Of a DNA stretch of 51,977 bases, positions 25,601-33,755 are shown one piece after another (the first letter of the stretch is position 1; each line of letters starts with the position of its first letter). Where the stretch lies: NCBI GenBank assembly GCA_022841625.1, contig JALHRD010000035.1:1-51977 (forward strand), given 5' to 3'. Both the position numbers and the translations under genes were made by a program. Source of the DNA: Xanthobacteraceae bacterium (GTDB lineage Bacteria; Pseudomonadota; Alphaproteobacteria; Rhizobiales; Xanthobacteraceae). The notes below the pieces were generated by a model. That model had not been told where the DNA came from, searched no databases, and was given only the letters and a program-made list of their open reading frames with translations.

Positions 25601-26389
25601 TCACAATGCCGGCATCAGTTGACGCGATTGCAGAAACTCAATCACCAGGCGATCGAACCCGGCCGGATCTTCCAGACAGCAGGCATGCCCGGTACCGGGC
25701 AACACTTTATGAATGCCGCCCGGCACCAAGCTCGCGGTTTTGCGCCCCGCCGGCAGCGAATGATCGTGTTCGCCATTGATCACCAGGGTCGGCACTTTCA
25801 TGCTGCCGAGACGATCGGTTGTATCGGTGTGGTTGCCGGCCATAAACACTTGTGCAATCGCCTCACCCGCAAGACGCGGCTCGCGTTCGACCCACATATT
25901 CAGAAGATGCCTGCCCAACGGGCTGTCGGCAAAGGCCGGCGCAACCAATTCGCGCAAATGCTTAATGTGATAGGCGCCGAGATCCGTGCGATAGCCGTCA
26001 ATACGGCCCTGGTAGCGCGCGCTTGAGCCGCTATTGCCGCCGACCAGGACCACCGCGTCAAACAGCTGCGGATGATCAAGCGCCAATAACAGCGCAATCG
26101 AGGAGCCAACGCTGCAACCGCCCAACACCGCGCGCGCAATTCCACAGGCCCGCATGACGCCGACCACGTCGTCGCACATGTCCTTCAGCGAATAGGGCTC
26201 AGTCACTTTGGTGGACCGCCCATAGCCGCGAATATCGATCCCGATCACCTTGAACCAGGTCGAGAAATGCGCGCTCTGATACATCCAGAGATCATGGTCG
26301 AACGGATTGGCGTGGATCAGCACCATGGCCGGGCCGTCGCCCTTGACCTCGTACCAGATGTCGATCCCATTCACGCGGCAAGCCGGCAT
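25601..26389 (-). CDS. Alpha/beta hydrolase
   Basis: 262 residues from ATG 26387-26389 with GAGG six bases upstream; a longer frame (to 26461) only reads into repeat copy C. A compact alpha/beta hydrolase: oxyanion region MVLIHANPFDHDLW, nucleophile elbow VLGGCSVGSSIALLLALD (Ser in G-C-S-V-G), acid Asp in VINGEHDHSLPAGR and His in LPGTGHACCLEDP. Likely an esterase, lactonase (3-oxoadipate enol-lactonase-like) or haloperoxidase-type enzyme. It is flanked by repeat copies B and C, so it may have entered the rib run with them. Confidence 0.85.
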   Translation of the reverse strand: MPACRVNGIDIWYEVKGDGPAMVLIHANPFDHDLWMYQSAHFSTWFKVIGIDIRGYGRSTKVTEPYSLKDMCDDVVGVMRACGIARAVLGGCSVGSSIALLLALDHPQLFDAVVLVGGNSGSSARYQGRIDGYRTDLGAYHIKHLRELVAPAFADSPLGRHLLNMWVEREPRLAGEAIAQVFMAGNHTDTTDRLGSMKVPTLVINGEHDHSLPAGRKTASLVPGGIHKVLPGTGHACCLEDPAGFDRLVIEFLQSRQLMPAL

Positions 26390-26404
26390 CGCAACCTCAC
26401 GCCA

Positions 26405-26560
26405 GTGCCGCCGATTTGAAGTTCCTACAGCAGTTGCCGCAAACGCGATTAGGAACTTCAAATCGAAAAGCGACCCTGGACACAGTCACGTGCCCGTTTG
26501 CTTCCGAAGTTCGTGTCGGTGGGTGCTGCAACATATCACGAACTTCGGAAGCCGGGCACG
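26405..26560 (-). repeat. Paired-hairpin repeat, copy C (opposite orientation)
   Basis: On the minus strand the order is hairpin 1 (26490-26560, arms GTGCCCG/CGGGCAC outer and CTTCCGAAGTTCGTG/CACGAACTTCGGAAG inner, loop with GCAGCACCC), a linker, then hairpin 2 (26405-26474, inner arms GATTTGAAGTTCCTA/TAGGAACTTCAAATC, loop with TTTGCGGCAA). It is very close to copy A, including the GGCGGCACTGGC flank. Hairpin 1 overlaps the end of the methyltransferase gene. Confidence 0.9.
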
Positions 26561-27237
26561 AGGGCCTTGAGCACCGCCGTCGGGTGCTTGTGCCAAACCA
26601 GATCGACCGCGGTGAAGCCCGCGACCCTCATGGAGTGTTGGTGCAGCGGCACGCCGCCAAAATTATCGAAATGATCGTAGTCGAGAAAGCAGCCGCCGGG
26701 CTTGAGCAGCCGGCGCACCGCTTCGTAGCAATCGGCCATCGCCGCCAGATCCTTGAGATTGTGAATCGCAATGCCCGAAACCACGAGGTCGAACGGCCCG
26801 CCGACTTGCCGTGACCAAGCCGGATCCTGCAGATCGCATTGCACGTAAGCGATTGCCCGATCGTGGCTTGCGAACCGTTCGCGCGCGCGTGCCAACATCG
26901 GCGCGGAGAAATCTTGCACGGTCAACCGCGCGGCTGGAAACGCATCGAGCAGCGCCTCGGCGACCGCCCCCGCACCGCCGCCGACATCCAAAACATCGAT
27001 CGCGACATCGGCGGGAAACGGCACTGCCGCGACCAGCGCTTCAAGGATCGGCTCGCGTTCGGCGATGCGCCGCGCATCGCGCGCAATCCAATCGGCGGCA
27101 TAGTGCTCGGAATGCCAATCGTGGTCGTGGTGGTGATGGTGGTCGTCACCATGGTGGTGGTGATCGTGGTGATGGTGGTCGTGACCATGATGATGGTCGT
27201 GGCCATGAGAATGGCCATCTTTGGGGTCGTGCGACAT
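26536..27237 (-). CDS. Class I SAM methyltransferase with a histidine-rich N-terminus
   Basis: 233 residues from ATG 27235-27237 (GAGGAG upstream). Residues 1-45 contain 24 histidines, in runs split by Asp and Gly; this would bind Zn, Ni or Cu. The rest is a UbiE-like methyltransferase: motif I VAIDVLDVGGGAGAVAEALL, motif II LTVQDFSAPMLARARERF, then DLVVSGIAIHNLKDL and LLKPGGCFLDYDHFD. The last seven residues and the stop codon are encoded by repeat copy C, so the natural C-terminus has been replaced. It lies 45 bp downstream of ribD. Substrate unknown. Confidence 0.85.
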   Translation of the reverse strand: MSHDPKDGHSHGHDHHHGHDHHHHDHHHHGDDHHHHHDHDWHSEHYAADWIARDARRIAEREPILEALVAAVPFPADVAIDVLDVGGGAGAVAEALLDAFPAARLTVQDFSAPMLARARERFASHDRAIAYVQCDLQDPAWSRQVGGPFDLVVSGIAIHNLKDLAAMADCYEAVRRLLKPGGCFLDYDHFDNFGGVPLHQHSMRVAGFTAVDLVWHKHPTAVLKALVPGFRSS

Positions 27238-27281
27238 CTGCAATCTCCTCACGGCCATTGATCACCCGGCGGCGGCAGAGG

Positions 27282-28397
27282 TCAACCGGGCCGCCGCAGG
27301 AAGCTTTCGGCCGTGTCATCGCCGAGGGTTTCCGTCCCAATCTGGATCAGCCGCGACGACGCGCGCAAAGCGTCAAGCGATAGCCCTTCCAAGGCGTCGA
27401 TCCCGTCCGGACCGATGACCTTCGGGGAGCGAAACAGCACCGCCTCGTCGACCAGATCGGCCGCGATGAAGGCGGCCGACACGATTGGCCCGGCCTCGAT
27501 CATCAAACGGGTGATCCCGCGCTCCGCCAAGGCCTGCAATACCGCAATGAGATCGCGCTTGCCGTTCGCCGAACCAACCCGCAGCACCTCGACACCGCGC
27601 GCTTGCAGGGCGCGTTCGCGGTCGGGCGCCGCCGCTTCTGTGGCAATGACCCACAGCGGCGCCTGCCACGCCGTCGCCACCAACCGTCCCTCCAGCGGCA
27701 GCCGCAGCTGACTATCCAGGATCACCCGCACCGGCGAAGCCATGCCGGGTAACCGACAGGTCAGAAGCGGATCGTCGGACAGCGCAGTGCCGATGCCGCT
27801 GAGAACGGCATCGCTCATCCCGCGCATCCGGTGGACCCGATTGCGCACGGCCGAACCGGTAATCTGCACCGGTCGCCGACCGGACAGGCCAGCTTTGCCA
27901 TCGGCGGACACAGCGAGCTTGAGAATGCTATGCGGCCGGCCGGCCGTCATGCGGCTGATATGGCCGGCATGGTCGCGCCGCGCCTGGTCCGCGCCAAGGC
28001 CAACTTCGACGGTCACGCCATTTTCCGCAAGCCGCCAATGCCCGGCGCCCGCGACTTGCGGATTGGGATCGGCAAGCGCCGAAACCACCCGCGCAATGCC
28101 AGCCTGCAGGATTGCTTCAGCGCAAGGCGGCGTTCGGCCCTGATGCGAGCATGGCTCCAACGTCACATAAAGCGTGGCGCCGCGCGCGGCTTCTCCGGCC
28201 CGGCGCAAGGCCTCGGTCTCGGCATGCGGCCGCCCGCCCGGCTGCGTCCAACCGCGTCCGACAATCATCGGGCCGGCGTCTCGATCACGCACCACCACGG
28301 CGCCGACCGCCGGATTGGGCCAAGTTCGCCCAAGGCCGCGACGACCGAGCGCCAGCGCCAACGCCATGAAATGCGCGTCATCGGCGGCAGAAATCAT
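27282..28397 (-). CDS. ribD: Bifunctional riboflavin deaminase/reductase RibD
   Basis: 371 residues. The N-terminal deaminase half has the zinc motif: His in GRPHAETEAL and the two Cys in TLEPCSHQGRTPPCAEAILQ. The C-terminal reductase half (from about residue 150) carries KLAVSADGKAGLSGRR and LMIEAGPIVSAAFIAADLVD. It performs the second and third steps of riboflavin synthesis. A ribosome site AAGGATC precedes the ATG. Genes downstream on the same strand are the methyltransferase, a hydrolase and ribE. Confidence 0.96.
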   Translation of the reverse strand: MISAADDAHFMALALALGRRGLGRTWPNPAVGAVVVRDRDAGPMIVGRGWTQPGGRPHAETEALRRAGEAARGATLYVTLEPCSHQGRTPPCAEAILQAGIARVVSALADPNPQVAGAGHWRLAENGVTVEVGLGADQARRDHAGHISRMTAGRPHSILKLAVSADGKAGLSGRRPVQITGSAVRNRVHRMRGMSDAVLSGIGTALSDDPLLTCRLPGMASPVRVILDSQLRLPLEGRLVATAWQAPLWVIATEAAAPDRERALQARGVEVLRVGSANGKRDLIAVLQALAERGITRLMIEAGPIVSAAFIAADLVDEAVLFRSPKVIGPDGIDALEGLSLDALRASSRLIQIGTETLGDDTAESFLRRPG

Positions 28398-28462
28398 GTG
28401 ATCCTTGTTGCATCCCGCAGTGGCATCCCGTGAATTAGCTCATTCTCGCGCAACCCGCGAAG

Positions 28463-30928
28463 TCATTGGCCGGTGTCTTGCGACTCCAATGCCTTTCGCA
28501 GCTGGCGCCGCATCGCTTCCGAACCGACAAAGAGATCGCTTGGAAATTTGCGCGTTCGCACCAACTCCTCAAAGATCTCCGCGGCCAAATACGACGTCGA
28601 GCTCATTCCAGCCAGATATTGCAGCCGCAGATTACGGTCGGTGTTGATCTGCGCATCCTTCAACCAATGCTCCAGGCCGCTCGCCCGGTTAAGGTAGGTT
28701 GCCAACAGAGCTGTCGCGGAGTGAAGGTTGACCTCCGCGAGGGATTCTTTCACGCGCGGGGCGCTATCAAGGTGCCGCTGAATGCGATCGATGTCGATTG
28801 GCATCGGGTCCACTTCGCCGAAAACGACCGTGTCGCTGTCCGCGCGCTGGCCTTCGTTTCCAAAAATGACCGCACGGGGAAATACGCCGAAGAACGTCGC
28901 AAGCTGGCTCTTCACCACCTCAGGCGCGCTTTCGTAGAGCGGCACCCACTGGGTAACCACGCCACCGGGGTTGAGACGTCGCTTCACCAGCTCGAAATAA
29001 TCCCGCGTGGATAGCGTCGCCGCGCCCTTGACCCAGGGGTGAATCGGGTCAGACGTGATGATGTCGAACTTCTCCCGCGTGGTGAGCAGGTAATGACGGG
29101 CGTCGTCATAAATGACCTGAACCCGGGGATCGTTCAAAACCGCGTAGTTTTCCTTGCTGAAATGGGTGGAGACGACCTTCGGAATCAACGGCTCAAGCTC
29201 GCAAATAACAATGCGCTCGATGTCCGGATACTGCGTGAACGCACCGGCCGTGACCCCGGCGCCGAAGCCGACGATCAACACCGAGCGCGGTTTACGATGC
29301 AGCAGAGCGGACATATGCCCCAGCATGCGCTGCACCCGCATGTCGTGCGGGCTGTTTGAGGCCTCAGCCCGCCCACTGACCAGAAAACTGCGGATACCCT
29401 CGTCAATTTCCGCCACCGCTACCGTCGAATTGATCCCCTCACCCACAAACAGGACCGGCGGCAAGGGATTCAACTTCAGCAATTCGCGACCAAAGGCGAG
29501 CACGCCCGGCGCCGGCGCCGGCACTATCCAGATCAGTGCCGCCGCAGCCGTCATCGCGGCCAACCCACCGGCCATCCCGCCACGAGCCGACAACGGCGGC
29601 TCACCTTCTGCAGCGACGCTCCTTCGATCCGGCATGAGCGCAACTAACATCAGCAGACCTGCCAACAGGCATATCCCGATGAGCAAGCGCTGCGACTGAA
29701 ACGTACCAATGGCGGGAATTAGGACGATACTGAAAACCAGCGCGCCGACGATGGCTCCGACCGTGTTGGCGGCATAGACCGCGCCCGTCAGCCGCCCCGG
29801 ATCGTCGCCGGGAGCGGCGGCGGCCGCGAGCGCCAGCGGAAAGCTCGCTCCCCACAGACATGCAGCCGGGAAAATCGCCCATAGCGCGCGCAGCAAGTCG
29901 AGTTGAAAATTGAACCAAGGGCTTCGGGTGAGTGCCTGGTCGATCGGCCAATAGGGCAGCGACGCATTGATGACCGCCGCGGCCCAGGCGACGCCGGCCA
30001 CCAGCAGCAATTGACAAACGGCGAGCGCGAGGCGCGGCTTGGCGCGCGTGCGGGCAAGACGCGATCCAATGCCGCTGCCGACCCCAAGGCCGATCAGGAT
30101 CACCGCCAGGATGATCGAGAACGTGTAGACGGTTGCACCCATCAGCAGCGCCAGCACACGCGTCCATACCACCTGCGCGCCAAGCGCCGTCAATCCGGAT
30201 AGACCGATCACGACATAGACCACCCATGCGCCGGACGAACGCGCAGCGGGACGATCGGCGGCCGGTGTTTCGGTTGCAGCCCGATACGTCGTCGTTCTGA
30301 CCAAGGCGAACGCGATCGCTGCGAGAGCCACATTGATCGTCACCGCAACGAAAGTGGCGACCGCCATATCATGAACTCGGAGCAAGTAGAACCCGGCGAG
30401 CAGGCAGCCGAACACGCCACCGGCGATATTGGCGGTGTACAGCGTCCCCAACCAGGACATGCCCTTGGCCGAGCTTTCGACCCACCGCGCCATGACCGGC
30501 AGCGTCGCACCCATCAAAACCGTGGGAGGCAACAGCAGCAGCGCGCAGATTCCACCGCGCATAACAATGTTTGCCAGGCCGTAATCGGCGTAGGCCACAT
30601 ATATGCCCGCCACCGACGGCAGACCCAGCAACACCGCGATTGCGGAAACGCCGATGCCGAGTTCCAATATGCCGTAAACTAGCAGCGGGTGCAGCCGCGC
30701 GGGCGCCACGCGCGGCGCCGCAAGGCTGCCCAAACATAATCCGCCCATAAACGTTCCGAGCAGGATGCCGAGTGAGACGGAAGACGAACCGATGACCAAC
30801 TCGAGCAATTGAAACCAGACAATCTCGTAAATTAGTGCCGCGGCGCCGCTGGCAGCAAAAAACAATAGCAGCAGCGGCAGCATCCTTTCGGACGCGGATA
30901 CGCCTGTCGTTTGTTCCGCGCCCGCCAT
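28463..30928 (-). CDS. Fused membrane domain / spermidine-synthase-like protein
   Basis: 821 residues. About residues 15-480 form some 13 membrane helices resembling an MFS-like domain (SGAAALIYEIVWFQLLELVI, LGTFMGGLCLGSLAAPR). The C-terminal 330 residues are a spermidine-synthase/methyltransferase fold: VLIVGFGAGVTAGAF, ERIVICELEPLIPKV, DDARHYLL, and ITSDPIHPWVKGAATLSTRD in place of the catalytic Asp loop. Such fusions are widespread in proteobacteria with no settled function. A GGGAG ribosome site precedes the start. The operon partner may be ribD (65 bp downstream), but that is probably incidental. Confidence 0.85.
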   Translation of the reverse strand: MAGAEQTTGVSASERMLPLLLLFFAASGAAALIYEIVWFQLLELVIGSSSVSLGILLGTFMGGLCLGSLAAPRVAPARLHPLLVYGILELGIGVSAIAVLLGLPSVAGIYVAYADYGLANIVMRGGICALLLLPPTVLMGATLPVMARWVESSAKGMSWLGTLYTANIAGGVFGCLLAGFYLLRVHDMAVATFVAVTINVALAAIAFALVRTTTYRAATETPAADRPAARSSGAWVVYVVIGLSGLTALGAQVVWTRVLALLMGATVYTFSIILAVILIGLGVGSGIGSRLARTRAKPRLALAVCQLLLVAGVAWAAAVINASLPYWPIDQALTRSPWFNFQLDLLRALWAIFPAACLWGASFPLALAAAAAPGDDPGRLTGAVYAANTVGAIVGALVFSIVLIPAIGTFQSQRLLIGICLLAGLLMLVALMPDRRSVAAEGEPPLSARGGMAGGLAAMTAAAALIWIVPAPAPGVLAFGRELLKLNPLPPVLFVGEGINSTVAVAEIDEGIRSFLVSGRAEASNSPHDMRVQRMLGHMSALLHRKPRSVLIVGFGAGVTAGAFTQYPDIERIVICELEPLIPKVVSTHFSKENYAVLNDPRVQVIYDDARHYLLTTREKFDIITSDPIHPWVKGAATLSTRDYFELVKRRLNPGGVVTQWVPLYESAPEVVKSQLATFFGVFPRAVIFGNEGQRADSDTVVFGEVDPMPIDIDRIQRHLDSAPRVKESLAEVNLHSATALLATYLNRASGLEHWLKDAQINTDRNLRLQYLAGMSSTSYLAAEIFEELVRTRKFPSDLFVGSEAMRRQLRKALESQDTGQ

Positions 30929-31095
30929 TCCAAAACACTCCCGTTATCACTGTGAACGCCACTACTAAGCGAAGTATCCCGCCGCGCGACCGGACATGTC
31001 CAGCACCAGTGATGGCGCAATGGTCGCTGACGGAGCGATTCGGCGGTCTCACCGACCGCAGGCTTTGTTTTCAGGACACGCGCCACACATATGAA

Positions 31096-31119
31096 GACGG
31101 GCGGCCAGGACCGCCCGTC
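31096..31119 (-). terminator. GC-rich hairpin after the RPT-repeat gene
   Basis: Perfect 9-bp stem GACGGGCGG (31096-31104) with CCGCCCGTC (31111-31119), six-base loop, 55 bp past the stop of the RPT-repeat gene. The following T tract on the minus strand is weak. Confidence 0.6.
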
Positions 31120-31173
31120 ACAACAGGATGGTACCTCGCATTTTGCGCCGCAGCCGGCGTAAAAGCGTGCGCG

Positions 31174-32736
31174 TCAGTTGCCCGTCGGCTGCCCGCCGGC
31201 GACCAGCCAGTGCTCCCAAGTCTGGAACGGCGCGCCAATGCGATCATAGTTGACCCGGAGATAACCGTCGTCACCGCGCACGACCGCTTCAGGCCGCACG
31301 GCCTGGACCTCCTGCGCGACCACGCCGACATAGGCCTGATCGCTCCAATGATACCGGAAGCGATACAAGCCAATCCCGTTAGCCAGCGTGTCGATCTTGA
31401 CCACGTCGTGCTTCAACTGGATGTCCGATGGAAACGTCGGACTGACCGTCGGACTGACCGTCGGACTGACCGTCGGACGCAGCGTCGGACGCAACGTCGG
31501 ACGCAACGTCGGACGCAACGTCGGACGCAACGTTGGCCTGATCGTGGTGCCCCCTCCCGTCGGACGCAGCGTTGGGCGCACCGTCGGAGCGAGAGTCGGA
31601 CGCAACGTGGGGGCCAGGGTCGGACGCAGCGTTGGGCGCACCGTCGGAGCGAGAGTCGGACGCAACGTGGGGGCCAGGGTCGGACGCAGCGTTGGCCGCA
31701 GCGTCGGGGCCAGGGTCGGACGCAACGTCGGCCGCAGGGTCGGGCGCAACGTCGGCCGCAGCGTCGGAGCCAAGGTCGGGCGCAGCGTTGGACGCAACGT
31801 CGGAGCCAAGGTCGGACGCACAGTCGGACGCAACGTCGGAGCCAAGGTCGGACGCAGCGTTGGACGCAATGTCGGAACCAGGGTCGGCCGTAGCGTCGGC
31901 CGCAGCACCGGTCTGATCACCGGCCTAAAGGTCGGCCGCAGCGTCGGGGTCGGAACCCATCCATGACCGGGGAACCACCAATTGTTCCAGAACATCGGGC
32001 CGCCCCAGCCGATACCGGGCGTAAGATATTGGCCGCATCGGTACCAACCGGAACCATTCCAACCGTCCGGGTACCAGCAATAGCGATGGCCTTCGCGCCA
32101 ATAATATACCGGCTCGGGATGGGTTTCGTACACGACGCGGGCGGCGCCAGCCGGGCGCACGATCGGACCGCTCAGCCAGCCCTGGGCCGGCGCTTCCTGG
32201 CATTCATCCAGGATCAACGGCACCCCGGGACCAACCGAGGTGCCCGCGACGGTGACGCACAGACCAGCCGGGTTGACGATCGCGAAGATGTTTTCCGCGC
32301 TCTTGAACGGATGCAACTCCCAAACTTGGTTATCGCTGCCGACACACTCGGTAATGCCGGCCGGATCGCCGGCGCTGGCAGCCGGTTGACCGCTCCGCGA
32401 TAGACCGTCAAGGCACAGGCCACCGGCGATCAGGTTGATGCCGCTTTCATAATTGAACGCCTGATTGGGCGCTCCCGTGCAACTCGCGATCACCAAACCT
32501 GTGCCCGGCTGATAGCGCGATCCCGGAATATCGATACACCAATTTGCATTGCCGGAAGAAAGCGCGGATCTGAAATTGTAGTACTGCTCTGGGGCTGGTA
32601 CTTGAGCCTGCGCCTGAATACCGCCAAGGCAGTAAACCATTAAGGCAATTGGCACGGTAAACCGAAGCCCAGCAATCAATCTGCCAATTTGGCTGGCTGC
32701 GTAGCCGACAAGCAATCCTATGAATTTGTCGCGCAC
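31174..32736 (-). CDS. Secreted lectin-(xRPT)n-peptidase S74 protein
   Basis: 520 residues from a GTG at 32734-32736, chosen for GGGAG eight bases upstream and a following hydrophobic export signal (about residues 20-50). Residues 60-170 form a ricin-type beta-trefoil: WCIDIPGSRYQPGTGLVIAS and QVWELHPFKS type repeats. Then an aromatic segment (WREGHRYCWYPDGWNGSGW), about 40 tetrapeptides of TLRP/TLAP type (residues 262-433) and a C-terminal peptidase S74 chaperone domain (SDIQLKHDVVKIDTLANGIG, YVGVVAQEVQAVRPEAV). S74 domains trimerise and self-cleave in phage tail spikes and some surface proteins. A cell-surface fibre is likely. Confidence 0.75.
   Translation of the reverse strand: MRDKFIGLLVGYAASQIGRLIAGLRFTVPIALMVYCLGGIQAQAQVPAPEQYYNFRSALSSGNANWCIDIPGSRYQPGTGLVIASCTGAPNQAFNYESGINLIAGGLCLDGLSRSGQPAASAGDPAGITECVGSDNQVWELHPFKSAENIFAIVNPAGLCVTVAGTSVGPGVPLILDECQEAPAQGWLSGPIVRPAGAARVVYETHPEPVYYWREGHRYCWYPDGWNGSGWYRCGQYLTPGIGWGGPMFWNNWWFPGHGWVPTPTLRPTFRPVIRPVLRPTLRPTLVPTLRPTLRPTLAPTLRPTVRPTLAPTLRPTLRPTLAPTLRPTLRPTLRPTLRPTLAPTLRPTLRPTLAPTLRPTLAPTVRPTLRPTLAPTLRPTLAPTVRPTLRPTGGGTTIRPTLRPTLRPTLRPTLRPTLRPTVSPTVSPTVSPTFPSDIQLKHDVVKIDTLANGIGLYRFRYHWSDQAYVGVVAQEVQAVRPEAVVRGDDGYLRVNYDRIGAPFQTWEHWLVAGGQPTGN
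31438..31950 (-). repeat. 12-bp degenerate tandem repeat array encoding TLRP/TLAP
   Basis: About 40 units of 12 bp, plus-strand form GTCGGACGCAAC with variants. Within it, 31561-31620 and 31621-31680 are an identical 60-bp tandem duplication, which indicates recent expansion. It all stays in frame. Confidence 0.95.
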
Positions 32737-33152
32737 TGAATGATCTCCCGGATAAGATTTACGGGCCACCAATACCACCCTAACACCGAAATCACGCCGT
32801 CGACTAGACCTCCCGGCAGCGAAGTCGAGAAATTCATCGACGACGCCATCACTGCACATTCATCACTCCGGTCCGTTCGGTTGCCGTCCGCCTTCGGAAA
32901 GAATGCTGCGCCGCAGAACAAGACAATTGACAGTGCCCAGCCCGCCTCACCGGCTCTGCTAGCGCGTGCATTCCGTATCCCGTTGAACTGCCGACCGCCA
33001 ATCCACTATGATTGCAAACATTGCCGGACGCTACGAACCGAGGAGCAACTGGCTTTGCTTTGCAACCCATTCGATGCAAGGAAGGCGGCGGCGACCCGCG
33101 AACGAATTTCCTGCAAAGCCTGTAAATCCAATTTTTTCAGGAGCCGGCAACC
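32737..33152. other. Intergenic region, no gene recognised
   Basis: 416 bp between the divergent RPT-repeat gene and the gene starting at 33153. Frames open here have no recognisable content and no good ribosome sites, except CAGGAG at 33138-33143 that serves the TTG start at 33153. It probably holds the two promoters. Confidence 0.5.
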
Positions 33153-33680
33153 TTGATTGCAGAACCATGGCGGCGCCGTCTGACCTACCTGGCGATGTCA
33201 ATGGTCGTCGCATGGCATAGCCTTGCCATTATCATTGCACCTATGCCGACCGACAGCGTCCTGGTACAAACGCTCCGTGACCTGGTGCAACCCTATCTCT
33301 CATTGTTCCGGCTAGACAATAAATGGAACTTTTTCGCGCCGCGGGTCGAGAAGCACACCCAATTCCGCTACATCGTCGAAGACGCCGCCGGCAAACAACA
33401 CCTCTTCATCCCCGTTCAAGATGCCAGCGAGTCCATTCCGCATTATGTCATGTGGCGCGAGTTCAAATACTTCTTTGAAGGCGTGATGGAGTCTCCCGAC
33501 GTCCGCGGCCGGCCGATCAGCGCCCTGCTCTGTAAGAAACACGCCTCGCTCAAGCCGGCTGCAATCTCCTTAATCCAAGTGCAGGAACTGGAGTTCTTGC
33601 CGGACGACTATTTGCAGGGTCACCGCCCTCTGGATCCGGAATTTATTGCCGTCCATCCACTGGCAAAGCACAAATGCTGA
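33153..33680 (+). CDS. Membrane-anchored hypothetical protein preceding the HTTM gene
   Basis: 175 residues, apparently starting at TTG (33153-33155) with CAGGAG nine bases upstream; the next in-frame ATG is at about residue 15. One N-terminal membrane segment (residues 10-32, YLAMSMVVAWHSLAIIIAP) and a soluble part with DNKWNFFAPRVEKHTQFRY and a Trp/Phe-rich YVMWREFKYFFEG. Such a small protein typically sits directly upstream of HTTM genes, so it is probably their partner. Function unknown. Confidence 0.75.
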   Translation: MIAEPWRRRLTYLAMSMVVAWHSLAIIIAPMPTDSVLVQTLRDLVQPYLSLFRLDNKWNFFAPRVEKHTQFRYIVEDAAGKQHLFIPVQDASESIPHYVMWREFKYFFEGVMESPDVRGRPISALLCKKHASLKPAAISLIQVQELEFLPDDYLQGHRPLDPEFIAVHPLAKHKC

Positions 33681-33755
33681 AATGAACCGTGCTAAGGTAT
33701 TGGAAATGCTCTCGCACGATCGCGATCGTTTCACGCGAGTAACCAACAACGTCCG

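Noticed and set aside
27100-27220. CRISPR or repeat-RNA explanation for the GTGGTG array
   Set aside because: It is the His-rich coding head of a methyltransferase, in frame.
28398-28462. FMN riboswitch before ribD, or one before ribE or ribH
   Set aside because: No FMN-riboswitch conserved elements are seen in the leaders. The paired hairpins near ribE and ribH do not resemble it.
31438-31950. CRISPR array
   Set aside because: Units are contiguous 12-bp in-frame codons with no unique spacers, and no cas gene is present.
30835-31966. Long plus-strand frames rich in VGRNVG or RRTQ repeats
   Set aside because: They are antisense to the TLRP/TLAP repeat array. The repetitive 12-bp units keep all frames open; the minus frame has domains, a signal and a ribosome site.
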